DNA of 64,000 bases from Neomoorella stamsii (lineage in GTDB: Bacteria; Bacillota; DSM-521; Neomoorellales; Neomoorellaceae), in NCBI RefSeq assembly GCF_002995805.1, contig NZ_PVXL01000021.1, positions 62,001 to 126,000 of the forward strand, read 5' to 3'. A model generated the notes under the pieces. It made no database searches. It was not told where the DNA came from and was given only the letters and a program-made list of their open reading frames with translations. A program made the translations under genes and the position numbers. How positions within the stretch are numbered: the first letter of the stretch is position 1; each line of letters begins with the position of its first letter. Shown here in pieces: positions 17,016-28,057 of this stretch.

Positions 17016-18275
17016 ATGTATAAATACACCGACGATAAGGGTCAGCTGAAGTGCTCCTTCTGTGGTAAACTTCAGGACCAGGTCAAAAAGCTGGTCGCCG
17101 GCCCTGGTGTCTATATTTGCGACGAGTGCATTGAGCTATGCAATGAGATAATCGAGGAAGAGTTGAGCGAGGACCTGAACCTGGAAATGGGCGAGTTGCC
17201 CAAACCCAAAGAGATCCGGGAAATCCTCGATCAGTACGTCATCGGCCAGGATAAGGCAAAAAAGGCCCTGTCCGTAGCCGTTTATAACCACTACAAGCGC
17301 ATCAACCTGGGCATGAAGATGGATGACGTCGAACTCCAGAAGAGCAACATCATCATGCTCGGGCCCACCGGTAGTGGTAAAACACTCCTGGCCCAGACCC
17401 TGGCCAGGATCCTGAATGTACCCTTTGCTATTGCCGACGCCACTTCCCTCACGGAAGCCGGCTATGTGGGCGAGGATGTGGAGAACATCCTGTTAAAGCT
17501 CATCCAGGCGGCTGACTACGATGTGGAGAAGGCGGAAAAGGGTATCGTCTATATCGATGAAATAGATAAAATCGCCCGCAAGTCGGAAAACCCGTCCATT
17601 ACCCGGGACGTGTCGGGCGAAGGTGTCCAGCAGGCCCTTCTCAAGATCCTGGAAGGGACCATTGCCAGTGTACCTCCCCAGGGGGGACGCAAGCACCCCC
17701 ACCAGGAGTTCATCCAGCTGGATACCACCAATATCCTCTTCATTTGCGGCGGTGCCTTCGACGGCCTGGATAAAATTATCAAAAACCGCATCTCCCAGAA
17801 GACCATGGGCTTTGGTGCGGAAATCCGCGGCAAAAAGGATATCCAGGTGGGCGATATCTTAAAGCAGGTCCAGCCGGTCGATCTGTTGAAGTACGGGTTA
17901 ATCCCCGAGTTTGTCGGCCGCCTGCCGGTTATCGTCACCCTGGATGCCCTGGACGAAGATGCCCTGGTCCGGGTGCTGACAGAACCACGCAACGCCCTGG
18001 TGAAGCAGTACCAGAAGTTGTTTGAAATTGACGGGGTCACCCTGGAATTCAAAGAAGACGCCCTGCGGACCATTGCTAAAGAGGCCCTGAAACGGGAAAC
18101 CGGTGCCCGGGGCTTAAGGGCGATCCTGGAAGAGATAATGCTGGACGTAATGTATGAAATACCTTCCCGGAGCAACATCAGCAAGTGTATCGTCACTAAA
18201 GATGTAGTCCTGCGTAAGGAAGAACCCCTGCTGTTGACGGTAGAAAGGAAGAAGAAAAAAGAAGAAACTGCCTGA
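17016..18275 (+). CDS. clpX: ATP-dependent Clp protease ATP-binding subunit ClpX
   Basis: 419 residues. An N-terminal zinc finger (CSFCGK with CDECIELC) binds substrates and adaptors. The AAA+ domain has Walker A GPTGSGKT, Walker [10 protein letters not shown], the pore loop TEAGYVGED, and the sensor segment GRLPVIVTL. It unfolds proteins and feeds ClpP. A strong terminator follows directly after its stop. Confidence 0.98.
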   Translation: MYKYTDDKGQLKCSFCGKLQDQVKKLVAGPGVYICDECIELCNEIIEEELSEDLNLEMGELPKPKEIREILDQYVIGQDKAKKALSVAVYNHYKRINLGMKMDDVELQKSNIIMLGPTGSGKTLLAQTLARILNVPFAIADATSLTEAGYVGEDVENILLKLIQAADYDVEKAEKGIVYIDEIDKIARKSENPSITRDVSGEGVQQALLKILEGTIASVPPQGGRKHPHQEFIQLDTTNILFICGGAFDGLDKIIKNRISQKTMGFGAEIRGKKDIQVGDILKQVQPVDLLKYGLIPEFVGRLPVIVTLDALDEDALVRVLTEPRNALVKQYQKLFEIDGVTLEFKEDALRTIAKEALKRETGARGLRAILEEIMLDVMYEIPSRSNISKCIVTKDVVLRKEEPLLLTVERKKKKEETA

Positions 18276-18279
18276 TGGC

Positions 18280-18310
18280 AAGGCGGTGGCGGGCAAGCCA
18301 CCGCCTTTTT
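18280..18310 (+). terminator. Terminator after clpX
   Basis: AAGGCGGTGGC and GCCACCGCCTT form an 11-bp stem with a six-base loop, followed by TTT. It separates tig-clpP-clpX from lonB. Confidence 0.9.
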
Positions 18311-18320
18311 GGATAAAATC

Positions 18321-18366
18321 TTCCTTTCCGGATAAACTTTAGGTGATAGAGATATCCGGAAAGGAG
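18321..18366 (+). promoter_or_regulatory. Hairpin that hides the lonB Shine-Dalgarno sequence
   Basis: CCTTTCCGGATA (18323-18334) is perfectly complementary to TATCCGGAAAGG (18353-18364), and the stem extends one T:A and one T:G pair outward. The right strand contains the AAAGGAG ribosome binding site of lonB, with ATG at 18376. It could act as an RNA thermosensor, a protein-binding site on RNA, or a DNA operator. Confidence 0.6.
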
Positions 18367-18375
18367 TAAAGACCA

Positions 18376-20094
18376 ATGTATGAATGGGGTCAGGGCCTGG
18401 GAGGATTCTTAAGCTTTATCCAGATATTTTTTGCCGTGATAATCGGCCTCTATTTCTGGAACCTTTTGCGCAACCAGCAGGGCAACCGGGTGGCTGTCGA
18501 GAAGGAATCCCGTAAAGAACTGGAGAAACTCCAGCGGATGCGGGAAATATCCCTGTCGGAACCCCTGGCGGAAAAGACCCGGCCCACTACTTTTGAGGAG
18601 ATAATCGGCCAGGAGGAGGGCCTTAAAGCGCTCCGGGCCGCCCTTTGTGGTCCCAACCCCCAGCACGTTATTATCTACGGGCCGCCGGGGGTAGGCAAGA
18701 CGGCAGCGGCCCGCCTGGTCCTGGAAGAAGCTAAGAAAAACCCCCACTCCCCCTTTAAAGAGACGGCTCAGTTTGTGGAAGTAGACGGGGCGACCTCGCG
18801 TTTTGATGAACGGGGCATTGCCGATCCCCTGATTGGTTCCGTGCATGACCCCATCTACCAGGGGGCCGGCCCCCTGGGAATGGCTGGTATTCCCCAGCCC
18901 AAACCCGGGGCCGTCACCCGCGCCCACGGAGGTATCCTGTTTATTGATGAAATTGGCGAACTGCACCCCATCCAGATTAACAAGCTGCTAAAGGTCCTGG
19001 AAGACCGGAAAGTGATCCTGGAAAGCGCTTATTACAGTTCGGAAGACAGCAATATCCCCAGCCATATCCATGATATCTTCCGGAACGGCTTGCCGGCCGA
19101 TTTTCGCCTGGTAGGAGCCACCACCCGTTTGCCCCAGGAGATCCCGGCCGCCATCCGCTCACGCTGCCTGGAAGTCTTTTTCCGCCCCCTGCTCGCCGAA
19201 GAAATCGGCATCATTGTCCGCAATGCGGCCAGGAAGATAAACTTAACCATTGCCCCGGCCGCCGTGGAAGTAATCAAGCAGTATGCCACCAACGGCCGCG
19301 AAGCCGTTAACATGGTGCAGCTGGCAGCAGGCCTGGCCATTACGGAAAAGCGCCAGGAGATTACCCGCGAGGATGTGGAATGGGTGGTAACCAGCTGCCA
19401 ATATACCCCGCGCCAGGACGGCCGGGTTCCAGTTGAGCCCCAGGTGGGCGTGGTTAACGCCCTGGCTGTCTACGGTCCCAATATGGGCCTTCTCGTCGAG
19501 CTGGAAGCCAGCGTTAATTTTGCCGGCCACCGCCGCGGCCAGGTTACCGTTACGGGCGTCATCGAGGAAGAAGAAAGCGGAAGTAGCGACGGCCGCCGGG
19601 TGCGGCGCCGGAGCATGGCCCGCAATGCGGTGGATAATGTCCTGACTGTCTTACGCAAGCTCTTACAGGTAGATGTACGGGATTATGATATTCACCTTAA
19701 TTTTCCCGGGGGAGTACCGGTAGATGGGCCTTCCGCCGGTATCAGCATGTTAACGGCAGCTTATTCCGCCTTTACAGACATACCGGTTAACAACCTGGTT
19801 GCCATGACCGGGGAAGTTTCTATCCGGGGTGCCGTCCGGCCGGTGGGCGGTGTGGTGGCCAAGGTAGAAGCTGCCCGCCTTGCCGGGGCGAAAAAAGTGC
19901 TCATTCCTAAAGATAACTGGCAGGAAATATACCGCTCTTTGCCGGATATCCAGGTAGTGCCTGTGCAGACGGTCAACGAGGTCCTGGAACAGGCCTTAAT
20001 GCCGCGGGCAAAGGTTAGCGGCCATGAAAGCTTCAAAGCCCGGCCCCAGGTTTTAAGCGCTTCACCTTTGCCCTCCCGCCCGTTAAGCTGCTAA
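18376..20094 (+). CDS. lonB: Membrane-anchored/sporulation-type Lon protease LonB
   Basis: 572 residues. An N-terminal membrane segment (about 12-30) is followed by an AAA+ domain with Walker [11 protein letters not shown] and Walker B GGILFIDEIGE, then a Lon protease domain. The Ser-Lys dyad is readable as VPVDGPSAGISM (Ser) and AARLAGAKKVLIP (Lys). Bacillus LonB is made in the forespore. It lies between clpX and lon, as in Bacillus. The ribosome binding site lies inside an inverted repeat. The C-terminal ~30 residues are an unconserved, proline-rich tail. Confidence 0.93.
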   Translation: MYEWGQGLGGFLSFIQIFFAVIIGLYFWNLLRNQQGNRVAVEKESRKELEKLQRMREISLSEPLAEKTRPTTFEEIIGQEEGLKALRAALCGPNPQHVIIYGPPGVGKTAAARLVLEEAKKNPHSPFKETAQFVEVDGATSRFDERGIADPLIGSVHDPIYQGAGPLGMAGIPQPKPGAVTRAHGGILFIDEIGELHPIQINKLLKVLEDRKVILESAYYSSEDSNIPSHIHDIFRNGLPADFRLVGATTRLPQEIPAAIRSRCLEVFFRPLLAEEIGIIVRNAARKINLTIAPAAVEVIKQYATNGREAVNMVQLAAGLAITEKRQEITREDVEWVVTSCQYTPRQDGRVPVEPQVGVVNALAVYGPNMGLLVELEASVNFAGHRRGQVTVTGVIEEEESGSSDGRRVRRRSMARNAVDNVLTVLRKLLQVDVRDYDIHLNFPGGVPVDGPSAGISMLTAAYSAFTDIPVNNLVAMTGEVSIRGAVRPVGGVVAKVEAARLAGAKKVLIPKDNWQEIYRSLPDIQVVPVQTVNEVLEQALMPRAKVSGHESFKARPQVLSASPLPSRPLSC

Positions 20095-20192
20095 AGCTAT
20101 TGCAATAAGACGAATAATGCCGTAGAATATACTCGAATAATTACCTGGAGAGATAAAAGTATATACGAGGGAGCACCCTGGAGGTGTAAAGT

Positions 20193-22505
20193 TTGAGTCG
20201 AATCCTTCCCCTGTTGCCCCTGCGAGGGGTTATTGTTTTTCCTTACACGGTAATTCACCTGGATGTCGGGCGGGAGCGTTCGGTCAGTGCCATTGAGGAG
20301 GCAATGCTAAGGGACCGGGTTATTTTCCTGGCCATGCAAAAGGAGGCCCAGGATGACGATCCCGGGGAAGATGATATTTATACTACCGGGACCATAGCTG
20401 AGATAAAGCAATTATTAAAATTACCCGGTGGCACCATTCGCATCCTCGTTGAGGGTATCCGGCGGGGAAAGATCAGGGAATATTTGAGCTATGATCCCTT
20501 CCTTAAAGTTGAAGTTGAGGAAGCCCCGGAGCCTGCCGAAACTTCCAGCGAAATCGAAGCCCTCATGCGCTGCCTGATCGATGAATTTGAGACCTATGTC
20601 AAGATGTCCAAAAGAATCCCCCCGGAGACGGTGGTGGCCGTCGTTAGCCTGGAGGAACCGGGGCGGCTGGCCGATGTGGTGGCTTCCCACCTTAACCTTA
20701 AACTGACTGATAAACAGGCCGTGCTGGAAGCGGTAGACATTAAAGAACGCCTGAACCTCTTGTGCGAAATCCTGGCCAAGGAAAAGGAAATCCTGGAACT
20801 GGAACGGAAGATCAACTTACGCGTCCGCAAGCAGATGGAAAAGACCCAGAAGGAATACTACCTGCGTGAGCAGATTAAAGCCATCCAGAAAGAGCTGGGG
20901 GAAAAAGATGAAAGGGTAGCCGAGGCCGAGGAACTGCGGCAGAAAATTGAAGCAGCCAGGCTGCCCAAAGACGTGCGGGAGCGGGCTTTAAAGGAAGTCG
21001 AACGCCTGGAAAAAATGCCGCCCATGGTTGCTGAGACAACGGTTGTTCGCAACTACCTGGACTGGCTTTTGAGCCTGCCGTGGAACAAGCAAACCCGGGA
21101 CCGCCTGGATGTAAAGGTGGCCGAGCGCATCCTTGATGAGGATCACTATGGCTTAAAGGAAGTCAAGGACCGCATCCTGGAATACCTGGCTATCCGCCAG
21201 CTGGCTAAGAAAATGAAAGGTCCCATCATCTGCTTTGTCGGGCCGCCGGGGGTAGGCAAGACCTCCCTGGCCAAATCCATTGCCCGGGCCCTGCAGCGCA
21301 AGTTTGTACGCATCTCCCTGGGCGGTGTGCGGGATGAGGCCGAAATCCGGGGCCACCGGCGCACCTATGTGGGCGCCCTGCCGGGGCGGATAATCCAGGG
21401 CATGAAGCAGGCAGGTACCAGGAACCCGGTCTTTTTACTGGATGAAATTGATAAACTGAGCAGCGACTTTCGCGGCGACCCGGCTTCGGCCCTGCTGGAG
21501 GTCCTGGACCCGGAACAGAACCATATGTTCAGCGATCACTATATTGAAGCTCCCTTTGATCTCTCCAGGGTTATGTTTATTACCACGGCCAACGTCGAAT
21601 ACTCCATCCCGCGCCCGTTGCTCGACCGGATGGAGGTTATCCGCATCCCGGGTTATACCGAAGAGGAAAAGGTTAAAATTGCTGCTTTGCATTTATTGCC
21701 CAAACAAATCAAGGAACACGGCCTGAAAAAGGACCAGCTGGAAATATCGGAAAATGCCCTGCGCCGGATTGTACGGGAATACACCCGGGAAGCCGGGGTG
21801 CGCAACCTGGAGCGGCAGATTGCCACCATTTGCCGCAAAACGGCCCGGGATATTGTCAGCGGTAAAACTAAGGCAGTTAGAATAACCGCCAGCAACGTGG
21901 AAGAGTACCTGGGTATTCCCCGTTACCGGCACACGGAAGCCTTCCAGAATGAGGTGGTAGGGGTGGCCAACGGGCTGGCCTGGACGGAAGTCGGCGGCGA
22001 GGTGCTCAATGTAGAAGTTTCCGTCATGAAGGGTAAGGGTAACCTTACCCTGACGGGGAAACTCGGCGATGTCATGAAAGAATCCGCTTACGCCGGCTTC
22101 AGCTATATCCGTTCCCGGGCGGACGCCCTGGGGCTGGAAGCAGACTTCCATGAGAAGCATGACCTGCACATCCACGTGCCCGAGGGGGCCATCCCCAAAG
22201 ACGGGCCTTCGGCGGGGATTACCATGGCCACGGCCATGGCCTCGGCCCTCACCGGTGTACCTGTGAAGGCCAACCTGGCCATGACGGGCGAGATAACCCT
22301 GCGCGGCCGGGTGTTGCCGGTAGGCGGTATTAAAGAAAAGGTCCTGGCGGCCCACCGGGCCGGTCTCAAAAACATTATCCTCCCCCGGGAGAATGAAAAA
22401 AACCTGGAGGACATCCCGGCCAATATCCGGCGCAAGCTCAACTTCATCCTGGTGGAGCATATGGATGAAGTCCTGAAGGAATCCCTGGTGAGGAAGGAAG
22501 AATAA
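20193..22505 (+). CDS. lon: ATP-dependent protease La (Lon)
   Basis: 770 residues, full length. The N-terminal substrate domain opens [19 protein letters not shown], a coiled-coil follows, the ATPase has [13 protein letters not shown] and LLDEIDK, and the protease domain has [11 protein letters not shown] (Ser) and [14 protein letters not shown] (Lys). TTG start after CTGGAGGTG. It degrades damaged and regulatory proteins in the cytoplasm. Position next to lonB is conserved in Firmicutes. Confidence 0.98.
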   Translation: MSRILPLLPLRGVIVFPYTVIHLDVGRERSVSAIEEAMLRDRVIFLAMQKEAQDDDPGEDDIYTTGTIAEIKQLLKLPGGTIRILVEGIRRGKIREYLSYDPFLKVEVEEAPEPAETSSEIEALMRCLIDEFETYVKMSKRIPPETVVAVVSLEEPGRLADVVASHLNLKLTDKQAVLEAVDIKERLNLLCEILAKEKEILELERKINLRVRKQMEKTQKEYYLREQIKAIQKELGEKDERVAEAEELRQKIEAARLPKDVRERALKEVERLEKMPPMVAETTVVRNYLDWLLSLPWNKQTRDRLDVKVAERILDEDHYGLKEVKDRILEYLAIRQLAKKMKGPIICFVGPPGVGKTSLAKSIARALQRKFVRISLGGVRDEAEIRGHRRTYVGALPGRIIQGMKQAGTRNPVFLLDEIDKLSSDFRGDPASALLEVLDPEQNHMFSDHYIEAPFDLSRVMFITTANVEYSIPRPLLDRMEVIRIPGYTEEEKVKIAALHLLPKQIKEHGLKKDQLEISENALRRIVREYTREAGVRNLERQIATICRKTARDIVSGKTKAVRITASNVEEYLGIPRYRHTEAFQNEVVGVANGLAWTEVGGEVLNVEVSVMKGKGNLTLTGKLGDVMKESAYAGFSYIRSRADALGLEADFHEKHDLHIHVPEGAIPKDGPSAGITMATAMASALTGVPVKANLAMTGEITLRGRVLPVGGIKEKVLAAHRAGLKNIILPRENEKNLEDIPANIRRKLNFILVEHMDEVLKESLVRKEE

Positions 22506-22515
22506 CAGACAATAC

Positions 22516-22545
22516 TTGACAGTAAGAGCCAGAAATCGGTAAGAT
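22516..22545 (+). promoter_or_regulatory. Putative promoter upstream of valS
   Basis: TTGACA (22516-22521), 18 bases, TAAGAT (22540-22545). A terminator-like hairpin comes ~35 bases later, before the valS ribosome binding site. Confidence 0.45.
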
Positions 22546-22578
22546 AGTACCGTAGAGAGCGCCGCTATGGCTTATCTC

Positions 22579-22610
22579 CCCTCGTCCGTCCGGGCGGATG
22601 GGGGTTTTTT
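22579..22610 (+). terminator. Terminator hairpin between lon and valS
   Basis: CCCTCGTCCG (22579-22588) pairs with CGGATGGGGG (from 22595) with two G:U pairs, followed by TTTTTT. It ends lon transcripts and, if the promoter at 22516 is real, would also act as an attenuator in a short valS leader. No T-box bulge or specifier was found. Confidence 0.8.
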
Positions 22611-22631
22611 GTAGGTAAGGAGGCAAGCGTT

Positions 22632-25274
22632 TTGGCTGCGCTAGATAAGGTCTACGATCCTAAAGCCGTGGAAGAAAAATGGTACCGCTACTGGACGCAA
22701 GAAGGCTATTTTCGCGGTCCCCTGCCGGCAGCAGGCCAGCAACCATTCAGCATAGTTATGCCCCCGCCCAACGTTACCGGGAGCCTGCACCTGGGCCATG
22801 CCCTGGACAATACCCTCCAGGACATCCTCACCCGCTGGCACCGCATGCGGGGGGATGCTACCCTCTGGGTGCCGGGTACCGACCATGCCGGCATAGCCAC
22901 CCAGGCCCGGGTGGAAGAAGAACTGGCCAAGGAAGGCTTGAGCAAGTATGACCTGGGCCGGGAGAAGTTCCTGGAGCGAGTCTGGGCCTGGAAAAACGAG
23001 TATGGCAACCGCATTACCAGGCAACTGCGCCTCCTGGGCACCTCCTGCGACTGGAGCCGGGAGCGCTTTACCATGGATGAGGGCTGTTCCCGGGCTGTGC
23101 GCGAGGTCTTTGTCCGCCTTTATGAAAAGGGCCTTATTTACCGGGGCAGTTATATTATCAACTGGTGCCCCCGCTGCCACACCACCATTTCCGATATCGA
23201 AGTGGAGCATGAAGAGGAAGCCGGCCGTCTCTGGTATATCCGCTATCCCTTTAAAGACGGCAGCGGCGGTATTACCGTGGCCACCACCCGGCCGGAAACC
23301 ATGCTGGGCGATACGGCCGTAGCCGTGAACCCCGGGGACGAGCGTTACCAGGGGTTGATCGGGAAAACCCTGATCCTCCCCCTGGTTAACCGGGAAATCC
23401 CCCTCATCGCCGACAGCTACGTCGATCCTTCCTTTGGCACCGGCGCCGTTAAAATTACCCCGGCTCATGATCCCAATGACTTTGAAGTGGCGGCCCGGCA
23501 TAACCTTCCCGCCATTACCGTCATCGGCAAGGATGCGGTGATGACGGAAGAAGCAGGTCCCTACGCGGGCATGGAACGCTACGCCTGCCGCCAGAGAATA
23601 GTTGAAGACCTGAAAAATAAGGGCTTCCTGGTCAAGGTGGAAGAGTACACCCATGCCGTGGGGCACTGTTATCGCTGCGGCACCGTGGTGGAGCCCCTGG
23701 TTTCACCACAGTGGTTCGTGCGCATGGCTCCCCTGGCCGCGCCGGCCATCCAGGCGGCGAAAGAAGGTAAGGTCCGCTTTATCCCGGAACGCTTCACGAA
23801 AATATACCTGAACTGGCTGGAGAATATCCGTGACTGGTGCATTTCCCGCCAGCTCTGGTGGGGCCACCGCATTCCCGTCTGGTACTGCCAGCAGTGCGGT
23901 GAAGAAATTTGCGCCGTAGCAGATCCTGAGGAGTGTCCTGCCTGCGGCAGTACGGCCCTGGAACAGGATCCCGATGTCCTGGATACGTGGTTCAGTTCCG
24001 CCCTCTGGCCCTTTTCCACCCTGGGCTGGCCGGAAGATACCCCGGAACTGAAAACTTTCTATCCCACTTCCGTCCTGGTAACAGGCCGGGACATCATCTT
24101 TTTCTGGGTCGCCCGGATGCTTTTCATGGGCCTGGAGTTCATGGGCCAGGTGCCCTTCCGGGAGGTTCTCATCCATGGCCTCGTCCTGGATGCGCAAGGG
24201 CGGAAAATGAGTAAATCCCTGGGTAACGGCGTCGATCCCATGGAGGTAATCGAAAAATACGGGGCCGACTGCCTGCGCTTTATGCTGGTTACCGGCAATA
24301 CGCCGGGGAACGACCTGCGTTTTCATCCCGAACGCCTAGAGGGCACCCGCAATTTCACCAATAAAATCTGGAATGCGGCCCGCTTTGCCCTCCTGAACTT
24401 GGAGGACTTTAAACCCGTTCTCCTTGAGCCAAAAGATCTGGCCCTGCCCGACCGCTGGATTTTAAGCCGTTTAAACCGGCTGATTGGCGAGGTCACGGAG
24501 GGCCTCGAGGCCTATGAAATCGGCGAGGTGGCCCGGCTCCTTTACGACTTTTTCTGGGGGGAATTTTGCGACTGGTATATTGAACTAATCAAACCCCGCC
24601 TGTACGGCAAGGATCAAAAAGCCCGGCAGGTGGCCCAGGGGGTTTTGGTGGAAGTCCTGGGTAAAAGCCTCCAGCTCCTCCATCCCTTTATGCCCTTTAT
24701 TACCGAAGAGATATGGCAGCACTTACCGGGGAAAAGGGAGAGCATCATGGTCAGCTCCTGGCCCCGGGCTTTGCCGGAGCGGGATGACAGGGAAGCGGAG
24801 AGGGCCATGGAATTAATTATGGCCGTCATCAGGGCCATCCGCAACCTGCGCAGCGAAATGAATGTACCCCCGGGCCGGACGGCAGAGGTCATCCTCGTAG
24901 CAGAAGCAGATAAAGACCGGCAAATATTGCAACGGGCCTCCCTTTACCTGGAAGTCTTGGCGGCAGCCAGCCCGGTGGAGGTGAAGGCTGCTTTACCCCA
25001 GCCACCCGCCCGGGCGGCAACGGCGGTCACCGGCGGCATCCAGGTGTTCCTGCCCCTGGCCGGCCTGATTGACCTGGAAAAGGAACAAGCCCGCCTGGAG
25101 AAGGAACTGCAAAATACCCGGGCCGAGCTAGAAAAGGTGGAAAAGAAACTGGCCAGGGTCGACTTCCGCACCAAGGCCCCGGCGGCCATTGTGGCCAAGG
25201 AAGAAGCCAGGGCGGCGGAATTAAAGAGCAAGGTAGCGGCTTTGAGCCAGCGCCTGAGCTTCCTCCAGGGTTAG
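22632..25274 (+). CDS. valS: Valyl-tRNA synthetase
   Basis: 880 residues, class Ia. HIGH motif in [17 protein letters not shown], editing domain motif [17 protein letters not shown], zinc-type CQQCGEE / CPACGS pair near 420-440, [12 protein letters not shown], and a C-terminal arginine/lysine-rich coiled coil of ~65 residues that is normal for ValRS. TTG start with AAGGAGG. It charges tRNA-Val in the cytoplasm. It lies 11 bases upstream of folC, a pairing conserved in Firmicutes. Confidence 0.98.
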   Translation: MAALDKVYDPKAVEEKWYRYWTQEGYFRGPLPAAGQQPFSIVMPPPNVTGSLHLGHALDNTLQDILTRWHRMRGDATLWVPGTDHAGIATQARVEEELAKEGLSKYDLGREKFLERVWAWKNEYGNRITRQLRLLGTSCDWSRERFTMDEGCSRAVREVFVRLYEKGLIYRGSYIINWCPRCHTTISDIEVEHEEEAGRLWYIRYPFKDGSGGITVATTRPETMLGDTAVAVNPGDERYQGLIGKTLILPLVNREIPLIADSYVDPSFGTGAVKITPAHDPNDFEVAARHNLPAITVIGKDAVMTEEAGPYAGMERYACRQRIVEDLKNKGFLVKVEEYTHAVGHCYRCGTVVEPLVSPQWFVRMAPLAAPAIQAAKEGKVRFIPERFTKIYLNWLENIRDWCISRQLWWGHRIPVWYCQQCGEEICAVADPEECPACGSTALEQDPDVLDTWFSSALWPFSTLGWPEDTPELKTFYPTSVLVTGRDIIFFWVARMLFMGLEFMGQVPFREVLIHGLVLDAQGRKMSKSLGNGVDPMEVIEKYGADCLRFMLVTGNTPGNDLRFHPERLEGTRNFTNKIWNAARFALLNLEDFKPVLLEPKDLALPDRWILSRLNRLIGEVTEGLEAYEIGEVARLLYDFFWGEFCDWYIELIKPRLYGKDQKARQVAQGVLVEVLGKSLQLLHPFMPFITEEIWQHLPGKRESIMVSSWPRALPERDDREAERAMELIMAVIRAIRNLRSEMNVPPGRTAEVILVAEADKDRQILQRASLYLEVLAAASPVEVKAALPQPPARAATAVTGGIQVFLPLAGLIDLEKEQARLEKELQNTRAELEKVEKKLARVDFRTKAPAAIVAKEEARAAELKSKVAALSQRLSFLQG

Positions 25275-25285
25275 GAGGCGAAGGG

Positions 25286-26608
25286 GTGAACTATAGGGAA
25301 GCACTGGAATTTCTAAGGCAGCTGACAAAGTTTGGCTGTAATCTTGGCCTGGAGCGGATTAAAGAGCTCACCCGCCGGTGCGGTTCGCCCCAGGAACGGT
25401 TGCGGTTTATCCATATTGGCGGGACCAACGGCAAGGGTTCGGTAGCCGCCATGGTTGCCAGTATCCTGGAGCAGGCCGGTTACCGGGTAGGTCTTTTTAC
25501 TTCTCCTCACCTTCATTCCTATACCGAACGGATGCGGATTAATGGCGCGAGTATTCCCGAAGAACGCCTGGCAGCCCTCCTGACATGGTTTAAGCCGGTA
25601 TTAGAGGCCATGGTGGCCGCAGGTTATGAACACCCGACGGAATTTGAAGTAAGTACGGCAGTGGCCCTGAAATATTTTGCCGAGGAGGGTGTTGACCTGG
25701 CGGTCCTGGAGGTCGGCCTCGGGGGGGCCATTGATTCTACCAATGTTATTGATTCTGCCCTGGTAAGTGTCATCACCAATGTGGGTATGGATCACATGCA
25801 GTACCTGGGGAACAATATAGCTGCAATAGCCAGGGTCAAGGCCGGGATTATCAAGGAAGGCGGCATCGTGGTGACTGCGGCCCATCGCCCCGAGGCCCTG
25901 GAAGTAATCAGCCGTACCTGCCGGGAAAAGGGGGCCACCCTTTACCGCGTGGGCCGGGATGTCACCTGGCAGGAACGCCGGGTGTCCCTGGCCGGGGGCG
26001 AGTTTGACCTGCAGGGCCAGCTGGGAACTTATGAAGGCCTTAGAACCCCCCTGCTGGGCAGGCACCAGCTGGAAAATGCCGCTATAGCCGTCACTGTGGT
26101 CGAAGCGGCCGTGCGCCACCACGGCCTTGGGGTCACGGCGACTCATATCCGCCATGGCCTGGCGCAGGCTTCCTGGCCGGGCCGGCTGGAAATTATGCAT
26201 CGGGAACCCATGGTAGTCATCGATGGCGCCCATAACGTTGACGGGGCCAGGACTCTCCGCCGGGCCCTGGAAGAAATATTCTCCTACCGGCAGCTAATCC
26301 TGGTCCTGGGGATGCTGGCCGACAAAGAGCGCGAAAAGGTAGTGGCCGAGCTGGCCCCAAAGGCTGCAGCGGTAATTGTCACCCGGCCCAATAATCCCCG
26401 CGCCGGGGAGTGGCAGTCCCTGGCGGGCCTTGTGCGCCGGTATGTTGAACAGGTAGAAGTTATTGAAAGTATCCCTGCAGCCCTGAACCGCGCTTTGCAT
26501 ATTGCCGGGCCGTCTGACCTCATCTGTGTAACAGGATCATTGTACATGGTGGCAGACGCCAGAGAATGGCTTAAGAAGCTCAAAAAAGAGGATTTTACCT
26601 GCCGGTAG
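25286..26608 (+). CDS. folC: Folylpolyglutamate synthase / dihydrofolate synthase
   Basis: 440 residues, Mur-ligase fold. The ATP-binding loop HIGGTNGKGSVAAMVAS, the SPHLHSYTERMRI segment, LEVGLGGAIDSTNV, and DGAHNVDGARTLR are all present. It adds glutamates to folates, which matters in an acetogen relying on tetrahydrofolate for one-carbon metabolism. GTG start with TTAGGAGG overlapping the valS stop region. Confidence 0.96.
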   Translation: MNYREALEFLRQLTKFGCNLGLERIKELTRRCGSPQERLRFIHIGGTNGKGSVAAMVASILEQAGYRVGLFTSPHLHSYTERMRINGASIPEERLAALLTWFKPVLEAMVAAGYEHPTEFEVSTAVALKYFAEEGVDLAVLEVGLGGAIDSTNVIDSALVSVITNVGMDHMQYLGNNIAAIARVKAGIIKEGGIVVTAAHRPEALEVISRTCREKGATLYRVGRDVTWQERRVSLAGGEFDLQGQLGTYEGLRTPLLGRHQLENAAIAVTVVEAAVRHHGLGVTATHIRHGLAQASWPGRLEIMHREPMVVIDGAHNVDGARTLRRALEEIFSYRQLILVLGMLADKEREKVVAELAPKAAAVIVTRPNNPRAGEWQSLAGLVRRYVEQVEVIESIPAALNRALHIAGPSDLICVTGSLYMVADAREWLKKLKKEDFTCR

Positions 26609-26670
26609 CGAATATCTTTAAAATATAACTTGTGCAAGGCGATATTTAGCCATCAAGGGGGCAGGTTAAG

Positions 26671-27318
26671 GTGAAGACCCTCAAAATTCCAGAGGCAACT
26701 ATTATACGGCTTTCAGTTTATTCCCGCTACCTGGCCCAGGTCGACCGGCGGGGAGTGACAACCATCTCTTCGGGGGAAATAGCCGACGGCGTTGGCGTTA
26801 GCCCGGCCCAGGTACGCAAGGACCTGGCCTATTTTGGCGAATTCGGTACCCGTGGGGTGGGGTATAATGTAAAAGATCTTTACTGGCATATCATCAAGAT
26901 CCTGGGTCTCAACACCACCTGGTCGGTGGTCATCATCGGTGCCGGCAACCTGGGTACGGCCCTGTCCATGTACGGTGGCTTTCGCGAGCGCGGTTTTAAG
27001 GTGGTAGGCATTTTTGACAATGCTCCCCATAAAATCGGCTACCGCTTGAACGGCGTTGAAGTCTACCCCATGGAGCGCCTGAAGGAAATTATCGAACGGG
27101 AAAAGGCCCAGATCGCCATCATTGCCGTACCGGCGGAGTATGCCCAGGACGTCGCCGACCAGCTGGCTGAGACAAGCATCCAGGGAATATTAAACTTTGC
27201 CCCCCGGGTGCTCAATGTACCGGAGCACATTGAACTCCGCAATGTTGACCTTTCCGTCAACCTGGAACTACTCACCTTTAACCTGGCCTTCCGCCGGAGC
27301 ATAAAGGCCGGGAGGTAA
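26671..27318 (+). CDS. rex: Redox-sensing transcriptional repressor Rex
   Basis: 215 residues. An N-terminal winged helix (about 5-75, [16 protein letters not shown] and [24 protein letters not shown]) is followed by a Rossmann domain with [17 protein letters not shown] and a C-terminal domain-swap helix. It represses fermentation and respiration genes when NADH is low. GTG start after AAGGGGGCAGG. No Rex box was seen in its own leader; a candidate box is at 467-484. Confidence 0.97.
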   Translation: MKTLKIPEATIIRLSVYSRYLAQVDRRGVTTISSGEIADGVGVSPAQVRKDLAYFGEFGTRGVGYNVKDLYWHIIKILGLNTTWSVVIIGAGNLGTALSMYGGFRERGFKVVGIFDNAPHKIGYRLNGVEVYPMERLKEIIEREKAQIAIIAVPAEYAQDVADQLAETSIQGILNFAPRVLNVPEHIELRNVDLSVNLELLTFNLAFRRSIKAGR

Positions 27319-27466
27319 GGGGTGGCATGTTTGCAGGGGCTAACCCCATCATTGGCAATCCGCGGGCGGCGTAGGGCGGCCGAACCGGGCCGTTGTTATG
27401 GCAGCGCGTAGTTCCTGAGCGGCTAAGGGACATACCCTCGCTAAGATGTTTTCGGAGGAAAACCTG

Positions 27467-28057
27467 GTGGAGAGGTTAATTCTCGCTTCGGCCTCACCGC
27501 GACGGCGTGAACTCTTGCAACGCATAGGTTTAAGCTTCGACGTCCACCCCAGCCAGGTGGATGAAAGCAACTTCAGGGACCTGCCACCGGCGGCCAGGGT
27601 AGAGGCCCTGGCCCTGGCCAAGGCCCGGGCCGTGGCTGGTACATGTAAAGAGGGCCTGGTCATCGGTGCCGATACCATTGTCGTCTGCCAGGGGCAGGTT
27701 CTTGGCAAACCGGCCTCACCGGCAGAAGCCGCGACGATGCTGGCCTTTTTAAGCGGCCGTACCCATACCGTTTATACCGGGGTGGCGGTAGTCAGGGCCC
27801 CGGGCGGCGAAGAAAAGTTTACCCACGCCAGCACGGAAGTAACTTTTCGCCAGGTGGCACCGGCTGTGATTTCCGCCTACGTAGCCACAGGGGAACCCCT
27901 GGATAAAGCCGGGGCTTACGGCATCCAGGAACGCGGCGCCCTGCTGGTGGAAAGGATCAACGGCGACTATTTTAACGTCGTCGGCCTGCCCCTGGTCAAA
28001 GTGGTGGAGCTCCTGGAGGAGTTCGGCGTGGATGTGTGGGGAGGAGAGAGAGAATGA
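27467..28057 (+). CDS. maf: Maf-like nucleoside triphosphate pyrophosphatase
   Basis: 196 residues from the GTG at 27467, chosen because TCGGAGGAA is correctly spaced and the family normally begins LILASASPRRRELL. An in-frame ATG at 27446 would overlap this RBS. Hallmarks are SASPRR, ESNF, ADTIVV and GKPASPAEAA. It hydrolyses dTTP/UTP or modified nucleotides and sits, as in Bacillus, just before radC and mreB. Its stop overlaps the radC start by four bases. Confidence 0.94.
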   Translation: MERLILASASPRRRELLQRIGLSFDVHPSQVDESNFRDLPPAARVEALALAKARAVAGTCKEGLVIGADTIVVCQGQVLGKPASPAEAATMLAFLSGRTHTVYTGVAVVRAPGGEEKFTHASTEVTFRQVAPAVISAYVATGEPLDKAGAYGIQERGALLVERINGDYFNVVGLPLVKVVELLEEFGVDVWGGERE

